Of a stretch of DNA of 64,000 nucleotides, positions 8,244-16,407 are shown one piece after another; the first letter of the stretch is position 1, and every line of letters begins with the position of its first letter. Both the position numbers and the translations under genes were made by a program. The stretch is from contig NZ_BMSK01000015.1 of the NCBI RefSeq assembly GCF_014649115.1, forward strand, positions 124,001 through 188,000, given 5' to 3'. The notes beneath the pieces were generated by a model. The model was not told where the DNA came from and ran no database searches. It saw nothing but the letters and a program-made list of their open reading frames with translations. Origin of the DNA: Streptomyces eurythermus (lineage in GTDB: Bacteria; Actinomycetota; Actinomycetes; Streptomycetales; Streptomycetaceae).

Positions 8244-9439
8244 GCGGAACCTCCACCGGTGGTCGAGGGGGTGGACAAGGCGGTGGTCGAGGAGGAGGCC
8301 GAGGCGGTGATCGTGGGCGTGGCCGGGCGGGTACCAGCAGGGGCGTCCGCCGGACCACGCACCGGGCCGCCCACCGAACCACCCACCGGACCGCCCGCAG
8401 AACCGCCCGCAGAAGCCCCGGGCGCCGCGGATCCCTCGGGCTTCCCGGACACCGCAGACGTCGTCGTCGGTGCCGCTGGCGCCTCGGACGTCGTAGGAGT
8501 CGTAGGCGCTGTCGTAGGAGTCGTAGGCGCTACGGATGTCCCCGGCCCCGTAGGTTCCGCAGCCGTCGGCCCCGTCGGCTCGGCGGTCGTCGGGACGTGC
8601 TTGGTGAACTCCTCGTGCCCCGGCCAGGAGAGGATGATCTCGTCGCCCTGGAGGCGGGCGGTCGCCAGTACCGGCGTCATCTCGCGCGCGGGCGCGGCGG
8701 CCAGTGCCTCGGCGGCGGTGCCGTAGGGAAGCAGCCGGCGCAGGGTGGCGATGGTGGGCGGCATCATCAGCAGCTCGCCCTTGTCGTACCCGGCGGCGGC
8801 CTCGGCGGGGCGGATCCACACCGTGCGGTCGGCCTCCGTGGAGGCGTTGCGGGTGCGCTGCCCGTCGGGGAGGGCGGCCACGAAGAACCACGTGTCGTAG
8901 CGGCGGGCCTCGAACTCCGGGGTGATCCAGCGGGCCCAGGCACCCAGCAGGTCCGAGCGCAGCACCAGCCCGCGCCGGTCGAGGAACTCCGCGAAGGACA
9001 GCTCACGCGCGACCAGGGCGGCGCGGTCGGCCTCCCAGTCGTCCCCCGTGGTGTCGCCGACGACCGAGTCCGGGTCGGGACCGGCGAGCAGCACGCCGGC
9101 CTCCTCGTAGGTCTCCCGTACGGCCGCGCACACGATCGCCTGGGCGGCCGCGGCGTCGACGCCGAGCCGATCCGCCCACCACGCGCGCGTGGGGCCCGCC
9201 CAGCGGATCTGGCGGTCGTCGTCGCGTGGGTCGACACCGCCTCCGGGATACGCGTACGCGCCTCCGGCGAAGGCCATGGAGGCGCGTCTGCGCAGCATGT
9301 GGACGACGGGGCCGTCCGGGGTGTCCTTGAGGAGCAGCACCGTGGCCGCGCGCCTGGGGGCCACCGGGGTGAGCGAGCCGTCCGCGAGCGCGCGGATGCG
9401 GTCCGGCCACTCCGGGGGATACCACTGACCGTTCGCCAT
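8240..9439 (-). CDS. NUDIX hydrolase with a long low-complexity C-terminal tail
   Basis: This 399-residue protein has a NUDIX domain in roughly the first 270 residues. The early part reads AYAYPGGGVDPRDDD and the box proper is AVRETYEEAGVLL, with an insertion between the two halves as in NUDT19-like proteins. The last 120 or so residues are Thr, Pro, Ala, Ser and Gly only, including repeated APTTPTT units, and look disordered. The stop overlaps the start of the MBL-fold gene. The ATG at 9439 begins MANGQWYPPEW, a plausible domain start. The tail could be a flexible linker or simply a readthrough extension of a once shorter gene; no signal peptide is present, so it is not an exported Pro/Thr linker. 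Confidence 0.82.
   Translation of the reverse strand: MANGQWYPPEWPDRIRALADGSLTPVAPRRAATVLLLKDTPDGPVVHMLRRRASMAFAGGAYAYPGGGVDPRDDDRQIRWAGPTRAWWADRLGVDAAAAQAIVCAAVRETYEEAGVLLAGPDPDSVVGDTTGDDWEADRAALVARELSFAEFLDRRGLVLRSDLLGAWARWITPEFEARRYDTWFFVAALPDGQRTRNASTEADRTVWIRPAEAAAGYDKGELLMMPPTIATLRRLLPYGTAAEALAAAPAREMTPVLATARLQGDEIILSWPGHEEFTKHVPTTAEPTGPTAAEPTGPGTSVAPTTPTTAPTTPTTSEAPAAPTTTSAVSGKPEGSAAPGASAGGSAGGPVGGSVGGPVRGPADAPAGTRPATPTITASASSSTTALSTPSTTGGGSA
8490..8531. repeat. Two exact tandem copies of a 21-bp unit
   Basis: Copies at 8490-8510 and 8511-8531 are identical. Because 21 is divisible by three the repeat stays in frame, encoding APTTPTT twice inside the NUDIX tail. Copy-number change would lengthen the tail without a frameshift. 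Confidence 0.85.
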
Positions 9440-9507
9440 GGCCGGAGGCTATCCCGTGCCGGGCGATTGTTCGAGAGGTGCCCGGGGCCGGCGGGGAGGA
9501 CGGCGGT

Positions 9508-9972
9508 CTACTGCGCCAGCTCCACCTGGATCTCGACCTCGACCGGCGCGTCCAGCGGCAGCACCGCGACGCCGACCGCGCTGCGGGCGTGCACGCCCTT
9601 CTCGCCCAGGACCTCGCCGAGCAGTTCGCTGGCGCCGTTGACGACACCGGGCTGCCCGGTGAAGTCGGACGCCGAGGCGACGAAGCCGACGACCTTCACC
9701 ACGCGCGCGACGCTGTCCAGGTCGCCGACGACGGACTTCACGGCGGCCAGCGCGTTCAGCGCGCAGACGCGGGCCAGCTCCTTGGCCTCCTCCGGCGTGA
9801 CCTCGGCGCCCACCTTGCCGGTGACCGGCAGCTTGCCCTCCACCATCGGCAGCTGCCCGGCGGTGTACACGTACGCCCCGGACCGCACGGCCGGCTGGTA
9901 GGAGGCCAGCGGCGGTACCACCTCCGGCAGGGTCAGGCCCAGCTCGGCCAGCCTGGCCTCGACCGCGCTCAC
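9508..9972 (-). CDS. RidA-family (YjgF) enamine/imine deaminase-like protein
   Basis: This 154-residue RidA/YjgF-fold protein is expected to hydrolyse reactive enamines and imines released by PLP enzymes. Visible family segments are YVYTAGQLPMVEGK and, near the C terminus, ARSAVGVAVLPLDAPVEVEIQ, where the Arg (ARSAVGV) sits at the position of the substrate-carboxylate-binding Arg of RidA. The protein is longer than standalone RidA (about 128 aa) and resembles the endoribonuclease L-PSP-like subgroup found beside crp in actinobacteria. The GTG start at 9972 overlaps the upstream stop (GTGA). It is cotranscribed with the DUF4177 gene. Confidence 0.85.
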   Translation of the reverse strand: MSAVEARLAELGLTLPEVVPPLASYQPAVRSGAYVYTAGQLPMVEGKLPVTGKVGAEVTPEEAKELARVCALNALAAVKSVVGDLDSVARVVKVVGFVASASDFTGQPGVVNGASELLGEVLGEKGVHARSAVGVAVLPLDAPVEVEIQVELAQ

Positions 9973-10127
9973 GCCTGCTTCTCCCGCTTCAGGTAGGCCA
10001 CCAGCTGCTCCGGGTTCGGCCCGGGCACGACCTGGACGAGTTCCCAGCCGTCCTCGCCCCAGTTGTCCAGAATCTGCTTCGTGGCATGGACGAGCAGCGG
10101 CACGGTTGCGTATTCCCACTTGGTCAT
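9969..10127 (-). CDS. DUF4177 small protein, 52 aa
   Basis: The product begins MTKWEYATVPLL and continues with ILDNWGEDGWELVQVVPG, the DUF4177 pattern of two short strands around a conserved WGxDGWELV. At 52 residues it is full length for the family. It overlaps the RidA start by four bases and is divergent from the ArsA-like operon, leaving about 95 bp for both promoters. A very small gene sits at the same place in mycobacteria. The function of the family is unknown. Confidence 0.85.
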   Translation of the reverse strand: MTKWEYATVPLLVHATKQILDNWGEDGWELVQVVPGPNPEQLVAYLKREKQA

Positions 10128-10209
10128 GGGCCGACTGTAGCCGCTGTGGCCACGGGGACGGTGACCTGCGTTATCCACAGCCTCGCGCGTGACCGTCGGC
10201 CGGACTGGT

Positions 10210-10215
10210 TAGTCT
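10210..10215 (+). promoter_or_regulatory. -10 element for a leaderless ArsA-like mRNA
   Basis: TAGTCT (TANNNT) ends seven bases before the GTG at 10223, putting the expected transcription start at or next to the start codon. No ribosome site exists between them, consistent with a leaderless transcript. Confidence 0.5.
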
Positions 10216-10222
10216 CGAAGAC

Positions 10223-11200
10223 GTGAGCAGGCTCCAGGTCGTCAGCGGCAAGGGCGGGACCGGAAAGACGACGGTCGCCGCCGCACTCGCGCTGGCCCTC
10301 GCGACCGAGGGGAAGCGGACGCTTCTCGTGGAGGTCGAGGGCCGGCAGGGCATCGCACAACTCTTCGAGACGGAGGCGTTGCCCTATGAAGAGCGGAAGA
10401 TCGCGGTCGCTCCGGGCGGCGGGGAGGTGTACGCCCTCGCCATCGACCCCGAACTGGCCCTCTTGGACTACCTCCAGATGTTCTACAAGCTCGGGGGCGC
10501 GGGCCGGGCCCTGAAGAAGCTCGGCGCGATCGACTTCGCCACCACCATCGCGCCCGGCCTGAGGGACGTCCTGCTGACCGGCAAGGCGTGCGAGGCGGTG
10601 CGCCGCAAGGACCGCTCGGGACGGTTCGCGTACGACTACGTGGTCATGGACGCCCCGCCGACCGGCCGTGTCACCCGCTTCCTGAACGTGAACGACGAGG
10701 TGGCGGGCCTGGCGAAGATCGGACCGATACACAATCAGGCGCAGGCCGTGATGCGGGTGCTGAAGTCGCCGGAGACGGCGGTGCACCTGGTGACGCTCCT
10801 GGAGGAGATGCCGGTCCAGGAGACCGCCGACGGCCTCGCCGAACTCCGCGCCGCCCGGCTGCCGGTGGGCCGGGTCATCGTGAACATGGTCCGGCCGCAG
10901 GTGTTGGACGAGGACGACCTGGAACTCGTACGGACCGTGGAGCGTTCCTCCGTCGCACAGGCGCTCTCGGCGGCCGGCCTGGGCGGGGCCCGGCGCGGCG
11001 GGAACGCCGAGAAACTGGTGGACCCGCTGCTGGAGCAGGCCGCGGAGTACGCCGAGCGGTACACGCTGGAGCAGGAGCAGCGCGCGGTCCTCACCGAGCT
11101 GGGCCTGCCGCTGCACGAACTGCCGCTGCTCGCCGAGGGCATGGACCTGGCGGGCCTCTACGAACTCGCCACCGAGCTGCGGAAGCAGGGGTTGTCATGA
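10223..11200 (+). CDS. ArsA/Get3-like ATPase, first subunit (signature lysine present)
   Basis: This 325-residue P-loop ATPase belongs to the ArsA/Get3/MinD superfamily. The deviant Walker A is VSGKGGTGKTTVA, with the signature lysine before GG that reaches across a dimer interface. The switch II region is YDYVVMDAPPTGRVTRFL. A long helical C-terminal region follows. The GTG at 10223 is the only start before the P-loop. It overlaps the second ATPase by ATGA. The mycobacterial pair at this locus (Rv3679-Rv3680, reported as the BagAB complex, from memory) forms a membrane-associated ATPase linked to stress resistance. No tail-anchor-binding groove can be judged from the sequence, and arsenite cysteines of ArsA are absent. 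Confidence 0.88.
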   Translation: MSRLQVVSGKGGTGKTTVAAALALALATEGKRTLLVEVEGRQGIAQLFETEALPYEERKIAVAPGGGEVYALAIDPELALLDYLQMFYKLGGAGRALKKLGAIDFATTIAPGLRDVLLTGKACEAVRRKDRSGRFAYDYVVMDAPPTGRVTRFLNVNDEVAGLAKIGPIHNQAQAVMRVLKSPETAVHLVTLLEEMPVQETADGLAELRAARLPVGRVIVNMVRPQVLDEDDLELVRTVERSSVAQALSAAGLGGARRGGNAEKLVDPLLEQAAEYAERYTLEQEQRAVLTELGLPLHELPLLAEGMDLAGLYELATELRKQGLS

Positions 11201-12540
11201 GTCCGGACCCGGCCGAGGCATCCGAGACGGCACAGGAGCCCGAGCAGGCCCGCCGCCTTTCTTCCGCGCGCGTGCTGGACGTGGACCCGCTGCTGGACGA
11301 CCCCAGGACCCGGATCGTGGTGTGCTGCGGCTCGGGCGGGGTCGGCAAGACGACGACCGCGGCGGCGCTCGGGCTCAGGGCCGCCGAGCGGGGCCGGAAG
11401 GTGGTCGTGCTGACCATCGACCCGGCCAAGCGGCTGGCCCAGTCGATGGGGATCGACTCCCTCGACAACGTGCCCCGCCGGGTGAAGGGCACCGAGGGCG
11501 ACGGCGAGCTGCACGCCATGATGCTCGACATGAAGCGCACCTTCGACGAGGTCGTGGAGGCGCACGCGGACCCGGCGCGGGCCGCCGCGATCCTGGCGAA
11601 CCCCTTCTACCAGTCGCTCTCGGCGGGCTTCGCGGGCACGCAGGAGTACATGGCGATGGAGAAGCTGGGCCAGCTGCGGGCACGGGACGAGTGGGACCTG
11701 ATCGTGGTCGACACCCCGCCCTCCCGCTCGGCACTGGACTTCCTGGACGCCCCCAAGCGGCTCGGCTCCTTCCTGGACGGCCGGCTCATCCGTCTGCTGA
11801 CCGCTCCGGCGAAGCTCGGCGGCCGGGCCGGGATGGCCTTCCTCAACGTCGGCATGTCGATGATGACGGGCACGCTCGGCAAGCTGCTGGGCGGTCAGCT
11901 GCTGAAGGACGTGCAGACGTTCGTGGCCGCGATGGACACCACGTTCGGCGGCTTCCGCACCCGCGCGGACGCCACCTACAAGCTTCTCCAGGCGCCCGGT
12001 ACGGCGTTCCTGGTGGTGGCGGCCCCGGAGCGGGACGCGCTGCGCGAGGCCGCGTACTTCGTGGAGCGGCTGGCCGCGGAGAGCATGCCGCTGGTGGGGC
12101 TGGTGCTGAACCGCGTCCATGACAGCGGTGCCGGCCGGCTGTCGGCCGAGCGGGCGCTCGCGGCCGCGGAAAATCTTGAGGACTCCCGCATTGTGGATCA
12201 GGGGGACGGGAAAGCTGGACTTCGTAACTCTCCCGACACGCAAGGCAGTTCACAATCTTCCGCACCGGAGACCGCAGCCCCTGCTCCCGAGGAAGGCTCC
12301 CCCGCCGACACGGAGCGCTCGGTCGACCGGCTCACCGCGGGCCTGCTGAGGTTGCACGCCGAGCGCATGCGGCTGCTCGCCCGCGAGCGGCGCACACGCG
12401 ACCGCTTCACCGCCCGGCACCCCGAGGTGGCGATGGTCGAGGTACCCGCGCTGCCCGGTGATGTCCACGACCTCGCGGGCCTGCGCGACATCGGAGACCG
12501 GCTGGCGGCCCAACGGCCCGAACGGACGGAGCACATATAG
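11197..12540 (+). CDS. ArsA/Get3-like ATPase, second subunit (signature lysine replaced)
   Basis: This 447-residue paralogue is translationally coupled to the first subunit. The P-loop reads CCGSGGVGKTTTAAALG: the ATP-binding Lys is kept but the signature Lys before GG is Ser. Switch I-like LTIDPAKRLAQSMG and switch II LIVVDTPPSRSALDFL are well conserved. A disordered Ser/Pro/Glu insertion of about 50 residues occurs around residues 330-380, before a helical C-terminal segment (LRLHAERMRLLARERRTR). Loss of the signature Lys in only one partner suggests an asymmetric heterodimer with the upstream protein. The cargo is unknown. Confidence 0.87.
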   Translation: MSPDPAEASETAQEPEQARRLSSARVLDVDPLLDDPRTRIVVCCGSGGVGKTTTAAALGLRAAERGRKVVVLTIDPAKRLAQSMGIDSLDNVPRRVKGTEGDGELHAMMLDMKRTFDEVVEAHADPARAAAILANPFYQSLSAGFAGTQEYMAMEKLGQLRARDEWDLIVVDTPPSRSALDFLDAPKRLGSFLDGRLIRLLTAPAKLGGRAGMAFLNVGMSMMTGTLGKLLGGQLLKDVQTFVAAMDTTFGGFRTRADATYKLLQAPGTAFLVVAAPERDALREAAYFVERLAAESMPLVGLVLNRVHDSGAGRLSAERALAAAENLEDSRIVDQGDGKAGLRNSPDTQGSSQSSAPETAAPAPEEGSPADTERSVDRLTAGLLRLHAERMRLLARERRTRDRFTARHPEVAMVEVPALPGDVHDLAGLRDIGDRLAAQRPERTEHI

Positions 12541-12777
12541 GCACCGCACTACGGGTTACGTCACGTCTTTCGACGCGTGAACAGGTACGCGTACGGCGCA
12601 TACCGGCGCGTGGGGACGCACAGGCGCACAGGGGCGCTCGATGGCGCGCTCGCGGCCACGGACGCCACCGCACAGCAGTACACCCGCCGTACAACCGGCC
12701 GTAATGGGCACCGCGCACGCCGACCCTGGCCTTGACGTGGTGACGTGGTGACGGGGTCAGCCTGAGCGGGGAAGCCC

Positions 12778-13116
12778 TCAGCTCACCGCGGCATAGTTCT
12801 CGTACACCTCGTCGTTGTCGAGGGATACGATCCCCGCTCCCCGCTCGTACTCCGAGCGGGCGGTTTCCAGGAGTCTGCGCCAGGAGGTCACGGTGGGCCG
12901 CCTGCGCAGCAGCGCACGGCGCTCACGCTCCGTCATGCCTCCCCACACGCCGAACTCCACGCGGTTGTCCAGCGCGTCGGCCAGGCACTCGGTGCGCACC
13001 GGGCATCCGGTGCACACCGCCTTGGCCCTGTTCTGCGCTGCTCCCTGAACGAACAGTTCATCCGGATCGGTAGTGCGGCAGGCGGCCTGCGCACTCCAGT
13101 CGGTTACCCAGCCCAT
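12778..13116 (-). CDS. wblA: WblA, WhiB-family iron-sulfur regulator
   Basis: This 112-residue WhiB-like protein has four cysteines: one in WSAQAACRTTDPD, then CTGCPVRTEC, binding a 4Fe-4S cluster. They are followed by the family turn GVWGGMTERERR and a basic segment for DNA or sigma contact (RALLRRRPT). The ATG at 13116 is preceded by GGAGAGG; an upstream GTG at 13173 would add 19 residues without a better ribosome site. In Streptomyces, WblA (orthologue of mycobacterial WhiB4) represses antibiotic production and is needed for development. Its location between the ArsA-like pair and the penicillin-binding protein matches that locus. Confidence 0.93.
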   Translation of the reverse strand: MGWVTDWSAQAACRTTDPDELFVQGAAQNRAKAVCTGCPVRTECLADALDNRVEFGVWGGMTERERRALLRRRPTVTSWRRLLETARSEYERGAGIVSLDNDEVYENYAAVS

Positions 13117-13240
13117 ACCGGCGCCGTCCTCTCCCGAATCGAGGCTCCCCCACGGCGGCAGCGGCATATTCACCGCCGCCAGTTGAGGACGTTACGGAAG
13201 GTGGGGACAGTGCAACACCCCCTTCGGGCCCAATCTTGAA

Positions 13241-13250
13241 TGGCCCGAAC
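13241..13250 (+). promoter_or_regulatory. AdpA consensus box upstream of wblA
   Basis: TGGCCCGAAC matches the AdpA consensus TGGCSNGWWY at all ten positions and lies 125 bp upstream of the wblA start. AdpA is reported to bind and repress the wblA promoter in S. coelicolor (from memory), so this is a likely equivalent site. It also forms one arm of an 8-bp inverted repeat. Confidence 0.55.
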
Positions 13251-13664
13251 GGACTATGGGTAAGCGGCAGATCACCCACGGGAGTGAGCTGGCGACATGC
13301 GTGATCATTCCGGCAAACCGGGGCAGTCGCGGTGGGCGACACCGGGCACCGGACGGCACTCGGGGCGGGGCTCAGGCCCGTCCCCGGCGGGGAAACAGGG
13401 CCGCTTCCCGGGAATTCCCGGCCGTGTCCGGAACGATTCGGGGTAGCCGCACGTAGGAATGGGTGACCGCACGGTTGTGACAGTCGAGAGCAGCTTAGGC
13501 CAATGCCTGTGCGCGTGTCCGGCGAATGGGAACGCGGACATCCCCTCTCTGCGGGGCCCTGACGGAGGCCGGCGCCCCCGGCGAGCCCTCGGGGCCACGT
13601 CACGATCGGCACTCGGAACATCCCGAGAAGCGGTCGCTCCCTCGGAACGCTCAACAGTACGGAT

Positions 13665-13670
13665 TAGGCT
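13665..13670 (+). promoter_or_regulatory. -10 element for a leaderless PBP mRNA
   Basis: TAGGCT ends six bases before the ATG at 13677, the spacing expected if transcription starts at the A of ATG. There is no Shine-Dalgarno sequence. Confidence 0.55.
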
Positions 13671-13676
13671 GCCTCC

Positions 13677-16025
13677 ATGCCAAAGAAGCGCTCGGGCGGT
13701 GGTCTGTCGCCCATGCAGCAGGCCGCCAAGTTCCTCGGTGTCAGTGTGCTCGCCGGAGCCGTCATGGCGGGCATCGCGCTGCCCGCGGCCGGAGCGCTGG
13801 GCCTCGCGGCCAAGGGCTCGGTCAAGGGCTTCGACGAGATCCCGGCCGACTTGAAGAGCCCCCAGCTGAGCCAGCGCACCACCATCCTGGACAGCCAGGG
13901 CAAGCAGATCGCGACCGTCTACTCCCGCGACCGCACGGTGGTGGACCTCAAGGACATCTCGCCGTACATGCAGAAGGCGATCGTCGCGATCGAGGACTCG
14001 CGCTTCTACAAGCACGGCGCCGTCGACCTCAAGGGCGTGCTGCGCGCCCTGAACAAGAACGCGCAGGAGGGCGGCGTCGCCCAGGGCGCCTCCACGCTCA
14101 CCCAGCAGCTGGTGAAGAACTACTTCATCGAGGAGGCCGGCGACGACCCGACGAAGGTCGCCGAGGCCACCCAGCAGACCCTGGGCCGCAAGATCCGCGA
14201 GCTGAAGTACGCCATCCAGATCGAGGACAAGCTCGGCAAGAAGAAGATCCTCGAGAACTATCTGAACATCACGTTCTTCGGCGAGCAGGCCTACGGCGTC
14301 GAGGCCGCCTCCCAGCGTTACTTCTCCAAGCACGCGAAGGACCTCAGCCTCCAGGAGTCGGCGCTGCTGGCCGGCATCGTGCAGTCCCCGAGCCGGTACG
14401 ACCCGGTCAACGACGAGGCGGAGGCCACCAAGCGGCGCAACATCGTGCTCCAGCGGATGGCGGAGCTGGGCGACATCTCCCAGCAGGAGGCCGACCAGGC
14501 GAAGCGCGCACCGCTCGGCCTGCACACCAGCCGCCCCAAGAACGGCTGCATCACCGCGGTCAAGGGCGCCGGCTTCTTCTGTGACTACGTCCGCCAGGTC
14601 ATCCTCACCGACCCGGTGTTCGGAAAGACCAAGGAGGCGCGGGCCAAGCTCTGGAACCGGGGCGGCCTGACGGTCCGTACGACGCTCGACCCGCAGGCGC
14701 AGGAGTCCGTGCAGGACTCCGTCAAGGACCACGTCTACCGCAGCGACGCCGTGGCGACCGCCGCGACCATCGTCGAACCCGGCACCGGCAAGATCCTCGC
14801 CATGGGCCAGTCCCGCCCGTACGGCGTCAACGTCAACAACGGCGAGACGACGATCAACCTCTCCGTGGACCAGGACATGGGCGGCGGCGCCGGCTACCAG
14901 CCCGGTTCCACGTTCAAGCCGATCGTCGCCGCGGCGGCCGTCGAGGGCGGCAAGTCCCCGGCGCAGGAGTACTCGTCGCCGTACGAGATGGCGTACCCGA
15001 GCCCGGTGACCGCGTGCGACGGCAAGGTGTGGCGCAACGACCCGAGGCGGCCGGAGAAGCTGAAGAACGAGGACGACTCCGAGCGCGGCCCGTACGGCAT
15101 GGCGGAGGCCACCGCGAAGTCGGTCAACACCTATTACGTGCAGCTGATCAGCGACATCGGCATCTGCCCGGTCGTCGACATGGCCAAGAAGATGGGCGTG
15201 GCGCGCGCGGACGGCCGCAAGATCGTCCAGGCGCCCTCCATCGCGCTCGGCACCCAGGAGATGTCCCCGCTGACGATGGCGAGCGCGTACGCCGCCTTCG
15301 CCTCGCGCGGCACGTACTGCACCCCGGTCGCCATCGAGTCGGTCACCCAGAAGGCCGGCAGCCGGCAGAAGTCCCTTCCGGTGCCGAAGTCGACCTGCTC
15401 ACGGGCGATGTCGGAGAACACCGCGGACACGATCAGCACGCTCCTCAAGGGCGTGGTCGAGGACGGCACGGGCCAGGAGGCCGGTCTCGGCAGCCGCCCG
15501 AGCGCGGGCAAGACGGGTACGACGGACGAGCGCTTCGCGGCCTGGTTCGTCGGCTACACCCCGAACATGGCGGGCGCGGTCTGGGTCGGCGACCCGCAGC
15601 ACAAGCGCAAGATGACCAACATCACCATCGGCGGCGTCCCGCACGACAAGGTCTACGGCGGCGAGGTCCCGGGTCCGATCTGGCGCGACATGATGTCCGG
15701 CGCGCTGGAGGGCAGGCCCGCCCCCGACTTCCATCTGGTCGACCTTCCCGACGACAGCCACGACGAGGACGACCAGAAAAAAGGCGACCGGGGGGAGACG
15801 GACGACCACAACGGGGACACGAGGGGGCGGGTGACCGGGGGACTGCTCGGCGGCCTGACGAACGGCGGCACCGCTGACGGCGGCCCCACCGCGGGCGCCC
15901 TCGGCGGCTCGTTCCCGACGCCGACGTTCTCCCTCCCGGAGAACCTCATCCAGGGGCAGGGGGGCGGCGGGACCGGCGGAAACGGTGGAAACGGCGGGAA
16001 CGGTCACGGGGGCCGGCGGCATTAG
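13677..16025 (+). CDS. Class A penicillin-binding protein (transglycosylase-transpeptidase), PonA2-like
   Basis: This 782-residue bifunctional peptidoglycan synthase has a short basic N terminus and one membrane helix (about residues 18-45). The GT51 glycosyltransferase domain shows EDSRFYKHGAVD and GASTLTQQLVKNYF. The transpeptidase domain shows PGSTFKPI (SxxK, active-site Ser), KSVNTYY (SxN) and GKTGTTDE (KTG). The C-terminal 100 residues become Asp/Lys-rich and then Gly/Asn-rich (GGNGGNGGNG), probably disordered and outside the membrane. No PASTA repeat is visible, unlike mycobacterial PonA2. It is divergent from wblA, as in mycobacteria next to whiB4. Confidence 0.93.
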   Translation: MPKKRSGGGLSPMQQAAKFLGVSVLAGAVMAGIALPAAGALGLAAKGSVKGFDEIPADLKSPQLSQRTTILDSQGKQIATVYSRDRTVVDLKDISPYMQKAIVAIEDSRFYKHGAVDLKGVLRALNKNAQEGGVAQGASTLTQQLVKNYFIEEAGDDPTKVAEATQQTLGRKIRELKYAIQIEDKLGKKKILENYLNITFFGEQAYGVEAASQRYFSKHAKDLSLQESALLAGIVQSPSRYDPVNDEAEATKRRNIVLQRMAELGDISQQEADQAKRAPLGLHTSRPKNGCITAVKGAGFFCDYVRQVILTDPVFGKTKEARAKLWNRGGLTVRTTLDPQAQESVQDSVKDHVYRSDAVATAATIVEPGTGKILAMGQSRPYGVNVNNGETTINLSVDQDMGGGAGYQPGSTFKPIVAAAAVEGGKSPAQEYSSPYEMAYPSPVTACDGKVWRNDPRRPEKLKNEDDSERGPYGMAEATAKSVNTYYVQLISDIGICPVVDMAKKMGVARADGRKIVQAPSIALGTQEMSPLTMASAYAAFASRGTYCTPVAIESVTQKAGSRQKSLPVPKSTCSRAMSENTADTISTLLKGVVEDGTGQEAGLGSRPSAGKTGTTDERFAAWFVGYTPNMAGAVWVGDPQHKRKMTNITIGGVPHDKVYGGEVPGPIWRDMMSGALEGRPAPDFHLVDLPDDSHDEDDQKKGDRGETDDHNGDTRGRVTGGLLGGLTNGGTADGGPTAGALGGSFPTPTFSLPENLIQGQGGGGTGGNGGNGGNGHGGRRH

Positions 16026-16061
16026 GACGGGCCGGCCGATCATGTTCGGAGCCGGATGAGC

Positions 16062-16093
16062 GGGGCCGCACCTCTGGGGAGGGGTGCGGCCCC
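16062..16093 (+). terminator. Hairpin terminator after the PBP gene
   Basis: GGGGCCGCACC (16062-16072) pairs perfectly with GGTGCGGCCCC (16083-16093), an 11-bp stem with a 10-base loop. It starts 36 bp after the stop codon and has no T-run. Confidence 0.8.
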
Positions 16094-16378
16094 GTGGTCG
16101 TGGAGACGTCGTAGCGACGATGCCGGGGCGCGTCGTAGAGACGTTGCCGTTGCGGCGAGGCCGTAGAGACCCCGTGGTAGGGACGGGGAACGGAGGCCGG
16201 GCGCCGGGGGCGGGGCGCGCCTGCCGGGGCCGGTGGCGACGGCGCGAGGAGGGTGGGCTGGGGCGGTGTCAGCCAGGGGCCGGCTCGGGAGGCCGGCGCT
16301 GGAGGAGGTCGGCGTCCTGGGTGTCAGCCTGAGAGGAGACCAGCCCAGCAGGCTTGCCCGGAAGTCCGGCCCAGGAAA
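16094..16378. other. G-rich intergenic stretch without a gene
   Basis: About 285 bp between the two convergent genes' terminators. It contains short imperfect repeats (GTAGAGAC three times) and G-runs but no frame with codon bias. Confidence 0.5.
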
Positions 16379-16401
16379 GGGCCGGCCCAGGAGGCCGGCC
16401 C
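16379..16401 (-). terminator. Hairpin terminator after the YqeY gene
   Basis: GGGCCGGCC (16379-16387) pairs with GGCCGGCCC (16393-16401) around a 5-base loop, immediately downstream of the YqeY stop on the minus strand. Confidence 0.7.
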
Positions 16402-16407
16402 GGGGGC

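Larger units (their letters stand above)
13117..13676. other. 560-bp divergent regulatory region between wblA and the PBP gene
   Basis: No gene is supported here. It holds an AdpA-like box inside an 8-bp dyad (TTCGGGCC at 13223-13230, GGCCCGAA at 13242-13249) and a TAGGCT box just before the PBP gene. The rest shows no codon bias in any frame. Confidence 0.6.
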
